Of a stretch of 64,000 bases of DNA, positions 1-9,745 are shown one piece after another (within the stretch, counting starts at the first letter, position 1; each line of letters begins with the position of its first letter). The DNA is from Chrysogorgia sp. JL179-B06 (Eukaryota; Cnidaria; Anthozoa; Scleralcyonacea; Chrysogorgiidae). The position numbers and the translations under genes are program-made. The notes beneath the pieces are model-generated. The model ran no database searches and was not told the DNA's origin. It saw only the letters and a list, made by a program, of their open reading frames with translations. Where the stretch lies: contig JAYKKM010000349.1 in the NCBI GenBank assembly GCA_035772405.1, forward strand, positions 481,001 to 545,000, written 5' to 3'.

Positions 1-50
1 AAAAATAGAACACAAGAGTGTAATGCGATTATACAAACATTTTAAAACAC

Positions 51-102
51 GATAATCAACACATGTGTGATTAACATAAATAATCGCACATGTGTGATTA
101 TC
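51..102. repeat. imperfect palindrome
   Basis: Two arms of about 24 bp (51-74 and 79-102) are near-perfect reverse complements; each contains ACATGTGTGATTA or its complement, with GATAATC at the outer ends. It could fold as a hairpin with a four-base loop. No target duplication or coding sequence was seen, so it may be a small MITE or a chance AT-rich palindrome. Confidence 0.6.
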
Positions 103-613
103 AGTTTTATTAGTGGCAGAACCATATGTCTATTATATTATAATAAATCATATTTATGATCTTCAAATATAATATGTGAAGTTATTATCATGGATATTTC
201 ATCAGTTTCAATTAATAAACAAAATATTACATGGTCGCTTGGAGATACAAATTTTATCCTCTCATGGTGATATCTATCACTTTATTTCTACATTGGTAAT
301 GTAACTCCCTCTATTTCCTTAGCATTTTGAAGTGAGTTTTAAGATAATCTGAAGGCTACAAATCTCATAACGTACTGTAGCACAGCTACAATGTAGTACT
401 GATTTATTAGGGGCTCTGCAGCCAGTCTACTGCTTCCAATACCATAGAAGTAATTGTACTTCATACTATAAAAACACCATTCAGTGCAAAATCACTGGTG
501 CTATATAATGTAACACTAGTGGACAAGCCTATGGTACAACTAGCCTTTTCTTAATTCTACAATTAACTAGCCTTTTAGCCTGTTTTTAGCCACTGCATGA
601 GAGATATTACCAG
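103..613. other. unassigned AT-rich sequence
   Basis: No open frame with splice signals, no tandem repeat and no inverted repeat were recognised here. Confidence 0.5.
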
Positions 614-868
614 TGGGTCTTAATACTACATCCCGGGCGTTCTTTGTCAGCGCCTGTGAGCACTCGTCTTCTGGACGATCCTTTTATTAGTATTAAGGAA
701 ACCCAACCCCAACACAACAAAAGATCCTAACCCTAAGCCCCCGCCTACCCCGCCTAATTTGTAATTACTAACCCGTTAGGCGGGGGGTTAGGGTTAGAAT
801 CTTTTGTTGTGTTGGGGTTGGGTTTCCTTAATACTAATAAAAAAAATGCCGGGATGTAGTAAGACCCA
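614..868. mobile_element. foldback element with telomere-like core
   Basis: The ends are inverted repeats: TGGGTCTTA then CTACATCCCGG on the left, and the complement on the right. A second, longer inverted pair (about 687-735 and 787-838) carries CCCAACCCCAACACAACAAA and its complement around CCTAACCCTAA / TTAGGGTTAG blocks. The flanks TTACCAG (607-613) and TTAACAG (869-875) differ by one base and may be a 7-bp target duplication. The element has no coding capacity. The 33-bp stretch 666-698 recurs exactly at 48721-48753, so it belongs to a dispersed family. Confidence 0.75.
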
Positions 869-944
869 TTAACAGTCACACTCAAATATAAGTCATAACT
901 AATGTATGTGCACAGTCGTGTAATATTCTTTGTTTGTTGTGCAG

Positions 945-1055
945 GTTCGAGAAGCTAGATGTCTTGAATGTCAGGCAGATGTGATGAATGAGGAAATGAG
1001 AGTCTGTGGAAAGGCTGAATATTCCAACAAAAGCTTACCACTTCTGCTGCACCAG
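945..1055 (+). CDS. candidate internal exon, unrecognised gene
   Basis: An open stretch of 37 codons sits between a good acceptor (pyrimidine-rich run ending TTGTTGTGCAG) and a weaker donor (CAG followed by GTTTTA). The peptide starts VREARCLECQADVMNEEM and ends with NKSLPLLLHQ; it has three cysteines and ordinary amino-acid composition, unlike the repeats around it. The length is a multiple of three with phase 0 at both ends. No partner exon with matching phase was identified nearby, and I do not recognise the family. It could be a real exon of a gene mostly outside the window, or a chance open frame. Confidence 0.4.
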
Positions 1056-1945
1056 GTTTTAAATTTAATGATATTATGAAGTGTTGTACTACGTACATAT
1101 ATATAGGCTTGAGTGTAGAAATACAAATCGAATACTCTAAAAGGTTAATGTACTGCCAAAATAGTGTGGAGCTGGTCTGACGTTTGGAGTGAAGGCCTTT
1201 CATAATGTCAGAGAGTGAAATGTAATGCTTCTGAAAAAAACAAACTATATATATATATAATGTCCAGAGAGAGGATTTGAATGTACTGTTTCTTGCTTAA
1301 TGTTAAGCAACTCAGACCTTGGGTTCGATTTCCTGTTGGGGCAGTCAGATAAATTTTGAAAAACTCTCCGATGAACCACCTAATCGCTGAAAATGTTAGA
1401 CCTCCAACACACTGGCAGTACACAATTTGTTGCATACGATTGTGATCTTGGTGTATGTGATCAAACTGTACATGCATCATGCATGTGTCAATATTTGCCA
1501 TCAAATCATAAACAAGAATTATGTCGCGTGCAAACAATTGCATACGCCAGTACGACATTAATCATATATGACAATGTATGCCACAATGACATTAATTGTA
1601 TTACAATGAATCATATTGTGTAGATTATTGATGGACCTTAAATTTAGAGTTTTATGAACAGAACTAACATGACAGAACCTTTTATTTGGCTGAAAAGCTA
1701 AAAATTGCAGTGTTGTTGATTGCATGTATTAGCAATACTTATATAGAAATATGGCTGTCATGGCTGAACAAAATTGCTAAAACCAACAATGTTGTTCAGC
1801 ATCAATGCTGGACCAACAGCAACTATTATGGTTGAACATGCAGTTACAGTACACTGTTCATATACCTGCAGTTGTTGTAATGTACAGTATTGCAATAGAA
1901 CAGTTTCCAGTGTACATACATTGTTCCACCACTTGGCTTAGCGAG
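1056..1945. other. unassigned, AT-rich
   Basis: Apart from a short TA run near 1243-1259 and the SINE-like piece described separately, nothing is recognised. A 76-codon open frame at 1393-1623 has no splice context or familiar motif and is not called. Confidence 0.45.
1262..1360 (+). mobile_element. SINE fragment, tRNA-like B box
   Basis: GGTTCGATTTC (1322-1332) matches the B box of tRNA promoters and is followed by CCTGTTGGGGCAG, close to the end of the tRNA-like head on the minus strand at 51771-51846. No good A box is visible upstream, so this is at best a decayed tRNA-derived SINE. Confidence 0.4.
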
Positions 1946-2160
1946 CCCTGTCTTAAACAGACACTGTAGCTGACAACCTTGTCTTAAACAGACACCATAG
2001 CTGACACCCTGTCTTAAACAGACACCATAGCTGACACCCTGTCTTAAACAGACACCATAGCTGACACCATGTCTTAAACAGACACCCTTAAACAGACACC
2101 CTTAAACAGACACCGGCCCGGCCTGTCTTAAACAGACACCCTGTCTTAAACAGACTGTCA
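1946..2160. repeat. 30-bp tandem repeat
   Basis: About five copies of a 30-bp unit (GTCTTAAACAGACACCATAG plus CTGACACCCT) begin near 1950, 1981, 2011 and 2041. They decay into shorter CTTAAACAGACACC units up to about 2160. No coding potential is evident. Confidence 0.85.
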
Positions 2161-2513
2161 CCCTGTCACAGAAACACACCAGTACACTTCAAGCACATAG
2201 TTTTAAAGGACTATCTAGGATTATCACAGGTATAGGTATTTGCCAGAGATATTTAAAGTAAGTAGATTTCAAATATATACATAGCAAAGCTAATAAATAA
2301 ATAAATAAAAAATAAATTCAAGACCTTTTTTATTTCATCTCTTAACCTAGTTCTATGTTGACCATATTCAAGAACTTGTGCACTGTAAACACATGCACAT
2401 GTTGAGGTGGGCGAGGTTTTGTGAACATGCCAAAACAATAGAGGCGCTGTATCCACAATACCAAGAGAGATTGAGGTAAATGCTTACAACACTTATAATG
2501 TCAACCTTGTACC
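2161..2513. other. unassigned
   Basis: AT-rich sequence with a short TAAA-type run near 2291-2312; no gene or element recognised. Confidence 0.4.
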
Positions 2514-2581
2514 CAGGGTCTCATCTCCGCTCGCCGCCCGCCCTCGCTGTGGGGGCAGCGGCGAGCGGAGATGAGACCCTG
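2514..2581. repeat. perfect 24-bp hairpin
   Basis: Arms 2514-2537 and 2558-2581 are exact reverse complements (CAGGGTCTCATCTCCGCTCG then CCGC) around a 20-base GC-rich loop. The stretch is far more GC-rich than its surroundings. It lies about 70 bp before the 12-bp array. It may be the tip of a foldback transposon. Confidence 0.85.
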
Positions 2582-2652
2582 AGTCGCCCGCATTCATGAA
2601 TTTTCGATTGGTTGTTGGGGCGTTTATTTCAAAATATTTCCCTTACGGGAAA

Positions 2653-5600
2653 TTAATTTTAGGTTTGGGATTAAGGATTAGGTTTAGGATTAGGTTCAGG
2701 ATTAGGTTCAGGATTAGGTTCAGGATTAGGTTCAGGATTAGGTTCAGGATTAGGTTCAGGATTAGGTTCAGGATTAGGTTCAGGATTAGGTTCAGGATTA
2801 GGTTCAGGATTAGGTTCAGGATTAGGTTCAGGATTAGGATTAGGTTCAGGATTAGGTTCATTAGGTTCAGGATTAGGTTCAGGATTAGGTTCAGGATTAG
2901 GTTCAGGATTAGGTTCAGGATTAGGTTCAGGATTAGGTTCAGGATTAGGTTCAGGATTAGGTTCAGGATTAGGTTCAGGATTAGGTTCAGGATTAGGTTC
3001 AGGATTAGGTTCAGGATTAGGTTCAGGATTAGGTTCAGGATTAGGTTCAGGATTAGGTTCAGGATTAGGTTCAGGATTAGGTTCAGGATTAGGTTCAGGA
3101 TTAGGTTCAGGATTAGGTTCAGGATTAGGATTAGGTTCAGGATTAGGTTCAGGATTAGGATTAGGTTCAGGATTAGGTTCAGGATTAGGTTCAGGATTAG
3201 GTTCAGGATTAGGTTCAGGATTAGGTTCAGGATTAGGTTCAGGATTAGGTTCAGGATTAGGTTCAGGATTAGGTTCAGGATTAGGTTCAGGATTAGGTTC
3301 AGGATTAGGTTCAGGATTAGGTTCAGGATTAGGTTCAGGATTAGGTTCAGGATTAGGTTCAGGATTAGGTTCAGGATTAGGTTCAGGATTAGGTTCAGGA
3401 TTAGGTTCAGGATTAGGTTCAGGATTAGGTTCAGGATTAGGTTCAGGATTAGGTTCAGGATTAGGTTCAGGATTAGGTTCAGGATTAGGTTCAGGATTAG
3501 GTTCAGGATTAGGTTCAGGATTAGGTTCAGGATTAGGTTCAGGATTAGGTTCAGGATTAGGTTCAGGATTAGGTTCAGGATTAGGTTCAGGATTAGGTTC
3601 AGGATTAGGTTCAGGATTAGGTTCAGGATTAGGTTCAGGATTAGGTTCAGGATTAGGTTCAGGATTAGGTTCAGGATTAGGTTCAGGATTAGGTTCAGGA
3701 TTAGGTTCAGGATTAGGTTCAGGATTAGGTTCAGGATTAGGTTCAGGATTAGGTTCAGGATTAGGTTCAGGATTAGGTTCAGGATTAGGTTCAGGATTAG
3801 GTTCAGGATTAGGTTCAGGATTAGGTTCAGGATTAGGTTCAGGATTAGGTTCAGGATTAGGTTCAGGATTAGGTTCAGGATTAGGTTCAGGATTAGGTTC
3901 AGGATTAGGTTCAGGATTAGGTTCAGGATTAGGTTCAGGATTAGGTCAGGATTAGGTTCAGGATTAGGTTCAGGATTAGGTTCAGGATTAGGTTCAGGAT
4001 TAGGTTCAGGATTAGGTTCAGGATTAGGTTCAGGATTAGGTTCAGGATTAGGTTCAGGATTAGGTTCAGGATTAGGTTCAGGATTAGGTTCAGGATTAGG
4101 TTCAGGATTAGGTTCAGGATTAGGTTCAGGATTAGGTTCAGGATTAGGTTCAGGATTAGGTTCAGGATTAGGTTCAGGATTAGGTTCAGGATTAGGTTCA
4201 GGATTAGGTTCAGGATTAGGTTCAGGATTAGGTTCAGGATTAGGTTCAGGATTAGGTTCAGGATTAGGTTCAGGATTAGGTTCAGGATTAGGTTCAGGAT
4301 TAGGTTCAGGATTAGGTTCAGGATTAGGTTCAGGATTAGGTTCAGGATTAGGTTCAGGATTAGGTTCAGGATTAGGTTCAGGATTAGGATTAGGTTCAGG
4401 ATTAGGTTCAGGATTAGGATTAGGTTCAGGATTAGGTTCAGGATTAGGTTCAGGATTAGGTTCAGGATTAGGTTCAGGATTAGGTTCAGGATTAGGTTCA
4501 GGATTAGGTTCAGGATTAGGTTCAGGATTAGGTTCAGGATTAGGTTCAGGATTAGGTTCAGGATTAGGTTCAGGATTAGGTTCAGGATTAGGTTCAGGAT
4601 TAGGTTCAGGATTAGGTTCAGGATTAGGTTCAGGATTAGGTTCAGGATTAGGTTCAGGATTAGGTTCAGGATTAGGTTCAGGATTAGGTTCAGGATTAGG
4701 ATTAGGTTCAGGATTAGGTTCAGGATTAGGATTAGGTTCAGGATTAGGTTCAGGATTAGGTTCAGGATTAGGTTCAGGATTAGGTTCAGGATTAGGTTCA
4801 GGATTAGGTTCAGGATTAGGTTCAGGATTAGGTTCAGGATTAGGTTCAGGATTAGGTTCAGGATTAGGTTCAGGATTAGGTTCAGGATTAGGTTCAGGAT
4901 TAGGTTCAGGATTAGGTTCAGGATTAGGTTCAGGATTAGGTTCAGGATTAGGTTCAGGATTAGGTTCAGGATTAGGTTCAGGATTAGGTTCAGGATTAGG
5001 TTCAGGATTAGGTTCAGGATTAGGTTCAGGATTAGGTTCAGGATTAGGTTCAGGATTAGGTTCAGGATTAGGTTCAGGATTAGGTTCAGGATTAGGTTCA
5101 GGATTAGGTTCAGGATTAGGTTCAGGATTAGGTTCAGGATTAGGTTCAGGATTAGGTTCAGGATTAGGTTCAGGATTAGGTTCAGGATTAGGTTCAGGAT
5201 TAGGTTCAGGATTAGGTTCAGGATTAGGTTCAGGATTAGGTTCAGGATTAGGTTCAGGATTAGGTTCAGGATTAGGTTCAGGATTAGGATTAGGTTCAGG
5301 ATTAGGTTCAGGATTAGGATTAGGTTCAGGATTAGGTTCAGGATTAGGTTCAGGATTAGGTTCAGGATTAGGTTCAGGATTAGGTTCAGGATTAGGTTCA
5401 GGATTAGGTTCAGGATTAGGTTCAGGATTAGGTTCAGGATTAGGTTCAGGATTAGGTTCAGGATTAGGTTCAGGATTAGGTTCAGGATTAGGTTCAGGAT
5501 TAGGTTCAGGATTAGGTTCAGGATTAGGTTCAGGATTAGGTTCAGGATTAGGTTCAGGATTAGGTTCAGGATTAGGTTCAGGATTAGGTTCAGGATTAGG

Positions 5601-6345
5601 TTCAGGATTAGGTTCAGGATTAGGTTCAGGATTAGGTTCAGGATTAGGTTCAGGATTAGGTTCAGGATTAGGTTCAGGATTAGGTTCAGGATTAGGTTCA
5701 GGATTAGGTTCAGGATTAGGTTCAGGATTAGGTTCAGGATTAGGTTCAGGATTAGGTTCAGGATTAGGTTCAGGATTAGGTTCAGGATTAGGTTCAGGAT
5801 TAGGTTCAGGATTAGGTTCAGGATTAGGTTCAGGATTAGGTTCAGGATTAGGTTCAGGATTAGGTTCAGGATTAGGTTCAGGATTAGGTTCAGGATTAGG
5901 TTCAGGATTAGGTTCAGGATTAGGTTCAGGATTAGGTTCAGGATTAGGTTCAGGATTAGGTTCAGGATTAGGTTCAGGATTAGGTTCAGGATTAGGTTCA
6001 GGATTAGGTTCAGGATTAGGTTCAGGATTAGGTTCAGGATTAGGTTCAGGATTAGGTTCAGGATTAGGTTCAGGATTAGGTTCAGGATTAGGTTCAGGAT
6101 TAGGTTCAGGATTAGGTTCAGGATTAGGTTCAGGATTAGGTTCAGGATTAGGTTCAGGATTAGGTTCAGGATTAGGTTCAGGATTAGGTTCAGGATTAGG
6201 TTCAGGATTAGGTTCAGGATTAGGTTCAGGATTAGGTTCAGGATTAGGTTCAGGATTAGGTTCAGATTAGGTCAGGATTAGGTTCAGGATTAGGTTCAGG
6301 ATTAGGTTCAGGGATTAGGTTTCAGGATTAGTTTCATGATTAGGT
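2653..6345. repeat. 12-bp minisatellite GGATTAGGTTCA
   Basis: About 300 copies of a 12-bp unit, nearly perfect from 2690 to 6265. Because GG recurs every six bases, the unit is a dimer of two telomere-like hexamers (GGATTA and GGTTCA). Some copies lack the GGTTCA half, giving GGATTAGGATTAGG at about 2834, 3121, 3151, 4380, 4410, 4692, 4722, 5280 and 5310. One base is missing near 3946, which shifts the apparent protein from FRIR to GLGS repeats. That apparent 1,200-residue protein is an artefact of a 12-bp repeat with no stop codon. The plus strand could form two-tier G-quadruplexes. Confidence 0.97.
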
Positions 6346-6690
6346 TAAGATTTAATATCAAAATTATTTGCAACCTTTAGCGGTTGAAAATACATCCATA
6401 AACATAGTACTTGCTGAGCTATTTCATGTAAAATACAAGTTATTATAGTAGACAAATAAAAAATTCTCAAATCTATCAAAAAGATATAAAAATAGGTACT
6501 TGAGAGTATTAAATCGTTCAACAGACGACGGAATAAATGAGTTTTTAAAACGATTTGTAGTGCATTTGATTGGTTGCAAGTTTCTTTGGAGCACGTAGGT
6601 CATATTTAGGTTTGCAGCAATCTCCACCAGACCTGTTAACGGACTAGACTCTGGGACAACTTTATTTTTGAAGAATGCCGAGCACAGTTG
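6346..6690. other. unique spacer between arrays
   Basis: About 345 bp of unique AT-rich sequence separates the main 12-bp array from its degenerate part. No gene signal was seen. Confidence 0.5.
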
Positions 6691-7042
6691 GTTCTGGATT
6701 AGGTTCAGGATTGGTCAGGATTAGGTTCAGGATTAGGTTCAGGATTAGGTTCAGGATTAGGTTCAGGATTAGGTTCAGGATTAGGTTCATGGATTAGGGT
6801 CAGGATTAGGTTCAGGATTAGGTTCAGGATTAGGTCACACATTAGGTTCAGGATTAGGTCACCCTTCAGGATTAGGTCCTCAGGATTAGGTCTCAGGATT
6901 AGGTTCATATTAGGTTCAGGATTAGGTTCAGGATTAGTCAGGATTAGGTCAGGATTAGGTAATCAGGATTTGTTTCTGTAGGATTAGGTTCAGGATTAGG
7001 TTCAGGATTAGGTTCAGGATTAGTGTTCAGGATTAGTTCGGG
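6691..7042. repeat. degenerate part of the 12-bp array
   Basis: The same GGATTAGGTTCA unit continues with many substitutions and small insertions (for example GGTCACACATTA near 6834). This is the decay expected at the edge of a tandem array. Confidence 0.9.
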
Positions 7043-7122
7043 AGTGCCTATCTCACGTTTGCGGATTTTACGTATTCGTAATATTTGGGTCTTCCTGAGG
7101 AAAATCATAATATATCTTATCA

Positions 7123-7293
7123 GCCGAACATTTCGTGTTCATGGACATTTTTGCTGTTAAAGTTATCGGATGTGATGTCACAAGAGGCATTTTTGTGGCA
7201 AATAACAAAACAAAACTGGTTTGGAATGCCTCTTGTGACATTACATCCGGTAACTTTGACAGCGAAAAACTCCATGAAGATGAAATTTTCGGC
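7123..7293. mobile_element. foldback MITE
   Basis: Arms of about 70 bp start GCCGAACATTTCGTGTTCAT and end ATGAAATTTTCGGC-like. Inside, CACAAGAGGCATT pairs with AATGCCTCTTGTG. The loop is about 30 bp. It is non-coding; the small open frame crossing it is incidental. Confidence 0.75.
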
Positions 7294-7301
7294 TTACAAT
7301 A

Positions 7302-7656
7302 TATATTATGATATTATTAAACGTGACTTGCAGAGCTTGGTTATTTTAACATGGTAAACTGTTTGCTACTCAAGCTTTTAACGCAAACTCAGAAAATGTT
7401 TCTGAGCCCCAGACGGGAATCGAACCCGCACCTTCATGATCTCCGGTTAGACGCTCTGACCATTGAGCTACCAAAACTCAGATCGATGGCAGAACGAAGG
7501 CTACGTTATGTACTAGTTCGTACGTGCGACATACATATACTGCTAATTCAACAGTCTCGATATGTCTGAATATCTTATCAGAATATTATTAAATGTGACT
7601 TGCAGCTTGGTTATTTTAACATGGTAAACTGTTTGCTACTCAAGCTTTTAACGAGT
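7302..7656. repeat. 80-bp direct repeat flanking SINE heads
   Basis: Copies at about 7302-7382 and 7577-7656 share GACTTGCAG, CTTGGTTATTTTAACATGGT and AAACTGTTTGCTACTCAAGC, and differ mainly by a small deletion (GAG) near the start. They lie about 274 bp apart and enclose the minus-strand tRNA-like head. The layout suggests a local duplication that included the SINE. Confidence 0.75.
7404..7479 (-). mobile_element. tRNA-derived SINE head
   Basis: On the minus strand a tRNA-like A box (TAGCTCAATGG, 7460-7470) and B box (GGTTCGATTCC, 7416-7426) stand at tRNA spacing, with GCTC/GAGC D-stem pairing. The anticodon arm does not pair cleanly, so this is not a functional tRNA gene. It is best read as the RNA polymerase III promoter end of a SINE. 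Confidence 0.7.
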
Positions 7657-7660
7657 TTAC

Positions 7661-7736
7661 TGAGTCATTGACGAGCTAATGGTTAGAATCTAACCAGAGA
7701 TCATGAAGGTTGCGGGTTCGATTCCCGTCTGGGACT
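7661..7736 (+). mobile_element. tRNA-derived SINE head, second copy
   Basis: This copy shares AGAGATCATGAAGG, GCGGGTTCGATTCCCGTCTG and the GGACTC-type end with the minus-strand copy at 7404-7479, but its A-box region is eroded. The two copies form an inverted pair about 190 bp apart. Confidence 0.65.
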
Positions 7737-7785
7737 CGCAGTGCGGGCAGTGGGAACTCGCAGTGCGGGCCCTTCAACCAGGCTT

Positions 7786-7848
7786 GGAGCCATGGGACAT
7801 GGGCTCGGAGCCATGGGACATGGGCTCGGAGCCATGGGACATGGGCTC
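7786..7848. repeat. 21-bp tandem repeat, three copies
   Basis: Three exact copies of GGAGCCATGGGACATGGGCT plus C at 7786, 7807 and 7828. A nearby pair of CTCGCAGTGCGGGC (7735 and 7756) is also 21 bp apart. Open frames across it on both strands are repeat artefacts. Confidence 0.9.
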
Positions 7849-8393
7849 CTTTCAGGGACATCGAAATGGGCCCCTCGGGCCTGACCAGACACACCATAAT
7901 GTCACAACCTAATGTAAACTAAGAACTGCGCTCACCCTCCCATGCACAGTTGAGTCCTTGAGAAGAGAACATTCTCCCAAAGTTGCGCTTCATCAAGAAT
8001 TGACTGAGATCTCTGCTTAGTCAACACCATTTGGAAGCAGTAATTGATTTGTTCTGTAAAAAAGTTGATTTACATAATGAAGGCTGTTGATAACGAGGGC
8101 TGGTATATCAAAAACTTGCATCAAAGTCCTCGAACAAATTCTTATGTTCTGAAATGTTAAAAATGTTATGATCTAAATGTTGAAAATGTTACGAAATAAT
8201 GTTTTCTTTCTTTTCTTATTTGTTGTTCAGGATCAGGTTCTCAAATTGCAAATATTACGTGTTCACTTACATAGACGGGCCCCTTCCCGGCTTAAATGGC
8301 AAGGCCCCTATATTGGACCCAGTCCAAGCCCGCCTGCAACTCAATATACATTAGCAGAGACCGAATTTCTTTTTTTTAATGTGGTATTTCTAG
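7849..8393. other. unassigned; probable intron or upstream region
   Basis: Nothing certain was recognised. The last 35 bases are a pyrimidine-rich run ending TATTTCTAG, a good 3' splice site for the exon that follows. Confidence 0.45.
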
Positions 8394-8577
8394 TTTGATT
8401 ATGTCGGAATATCAAGATACCGTTGACAGAGCTCGTCGTCTTGCCGTTGCCAGAGAAGCTTCCCTTGCTGGAGCCGAGTACGCCATGAATGTTGTCACTT
8501 TGGATGATTTATTAATTTACACAAGGTCTTTGGTCTGTCAGCTGCACTCTGTGAAAAGAATACATGCTTTCTTGAAG
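8394..8577 (+). CDS. gene A, exon with probable start codon
   Basis: I do not recognise this gene. The exon starts after a good acceptor (TATTTCTAG at 8385-8393) and ends at AAG before GTAGAA. The ATG at 8401 opens 59 codons, MSEYQDTVDRARRLAVARE to VKRIHAFLK, ending in phase 0. The peptide is charged and probably helical, with no signal peptide. The seven bases before the ATG would be 5' UTR; the frame stays open through them (L-I-M), so an internal exon is also possible. The next good exon on this strand (11001) starts in phase 0, which fits direct splicing over a 2.4-kb intron holding a foldback MITE and Penelope debris. That the four exons belong to one gene is inferred from strand, order and phase. 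Confidence 0.6.
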
Positions 8578-8866
8578 GTAGAACTACTAATTTATAAAAT
8601 AACATTTTGAAAATGTGCAAATATGTGTCGATAAGGAAGCGTAACACGGGTATTGACCAATCAGAGCTTGCTTAGTAGACATTTTGAAAGTAGTATTTTG
8701 AAAGGATTCCACCACTAATTAATTCTATAATCAAATGCCTGATTATCGTGATTCAATGCTGTAATGCTTGTTTGTAAATGGGACTACGTGGAATTTATTT
8801 CTCGTGTTAAACTGGATATCTTGTTCAAGAAATGATATTCGTACGTGTACGAATGAGAAGTGATCT

Positions 8867-9414
8867 CTTAAAGTGCCCGTAACCTCAACATTTTTTATTG
8901 TCTTATTTGGAAGAACTTTTAAAATGATAAAGTAACTTCTTTTGAAGATTTTCGTTTCTTCGCTTTCTTTTTGAGATATCAGTTTGTTTGATATGCAAAT
9001 ATCTGGAATTTCGTCACACATGCATAATGAGTTATCAGAGAATGTTATATATCTTTGCGGTCATGAAATAAAAACACTAAAGTGTGAATGACACGTGTGT
9101 GCGTTTCTCCCACAACACCAAACTTCTTGATTTTAAAGGATGTCGTTCGAGAATGAAAGAGTTTTATTTATTAAAAAAACTTTTTTAATAAAAAAAACTT
9201 TTTTAAAAAAACTTCTATTTATTAATAAAACTTATTTCTCCAATAAGTCATTATGCATGTGTGACGAAATTCCAGATATTTGCATATCAAACAAAACTTG
9301 ATATATCTCAAAAAGAAAGCAAAGAAACGAAAATCTTCAAAAGAAGTTACATTATCATTTTAAAAGTTCTTCCAAACAAGACAATAAAATTTTTTGAGGT
9401 TATGGGCACTTTAA
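8867..9414. mobile_element. foldback MITE, TTAAAGTGCC family
   Basis: Arms of about 165 bp (8867-9036 and 9242-9414) are inverted copies with about 10% mismatch. Each carries the outer end TTAAAGTGCCC, an ATATCTCAAAAAGAAAGCAA-type block and CATGTGTGACGAAATTCC. The AT-rich loop has A-runs. Related elements lie at 13732-14247 and 53790-54218. No transposase is encoded. Confidence 0.85.
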
Positions 9415-9473
9415 GTATTTTAATTATAAAAAGCTGCGATAAAGATTACTAAACATAGTTAAAAAACGACGTC

Positions 9474-9503
9474 GTTTCGACGTTAACACAACGTCATTAT
9501 CAA
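9474..9503 (-). ncRNA. hammerhead-like motif, Penelope 3' region
   Basis: Read on the minus strand: TTGATAA, one T, a 6-bp stem GACGTT/AACGTC with loop GTGTT, then GAAAC. It follows by about 100 nt the C-terminal end of a Penelope-like fragment on the same strand. The core resembles a hammerhead (CUGANGA, helix II, GAAA), but the first box is altered and one extra base precedes helix II. Helix III and the cleavage triplet are not established. Confidence 0.45.
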
Positions 9504-9604
9504 GTCAATAAGTACAACAAATTCTAAAGCTATATAAGAAGATAAAAAAATAGGATATCAATAGAACAAACGTAAAATGATATAAAAACCAAAGATAAAA
9601 GTCA

Positions 9605-9745
9605 AACAAAGAGTTTAGCACGGACAGCGTCTGATTGAATATTCAAAGTTGGTCTTAGTTCTTTTATGGAAAGAATCTCGTAAATGAGACAATCAAACTT
9701 CCCTTGGCACTTCTTCAAGGCATGTTGTAAACTATGGATTAGACT
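9605..9745 (-). pseudogene. Penelope-like element, C-terminal remnant
   Basis: The minus-strand frame reads LQHALKKCQGKFDCLIYE, then ILSIKELRPTLNIQSD and AVRAKLFV followed by a stop. The pattern of a glutamate helix, then LRPTLN-Q, then AKLF is typical of the C-terminus of the GIY-YIG endonuclease domain in Penelope-like retroelements; this family assignment rests on my recall of it. Reverse transcriptase and the GIY-YIG core are missing. The upstream end stops where the 15-bp foldback array begins (9744), so that insertion or a truncation removed the rest. A hammerhead-like motif follows on the same strand. Confidence 0.65.

Noticed and set aside
2596..6270. 1,224-codon plus-strand frame (FRIR then GLGS repeats)
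   Set aside because: Translation of the GGATTAGGTTCA array; the change of motif coincides with one missing base near 3946.
2653..6345. True telomere
   Set aside because: The unit is not TTAGGG, and unique sequence, exons and transposons continue on both sides.
7404..7479. Functional tRNA gene on the minus strand
   Set aside because: The anticodon arm does not fold, and a second copy of the same sequence lies 190 bp away with an eroded A box.
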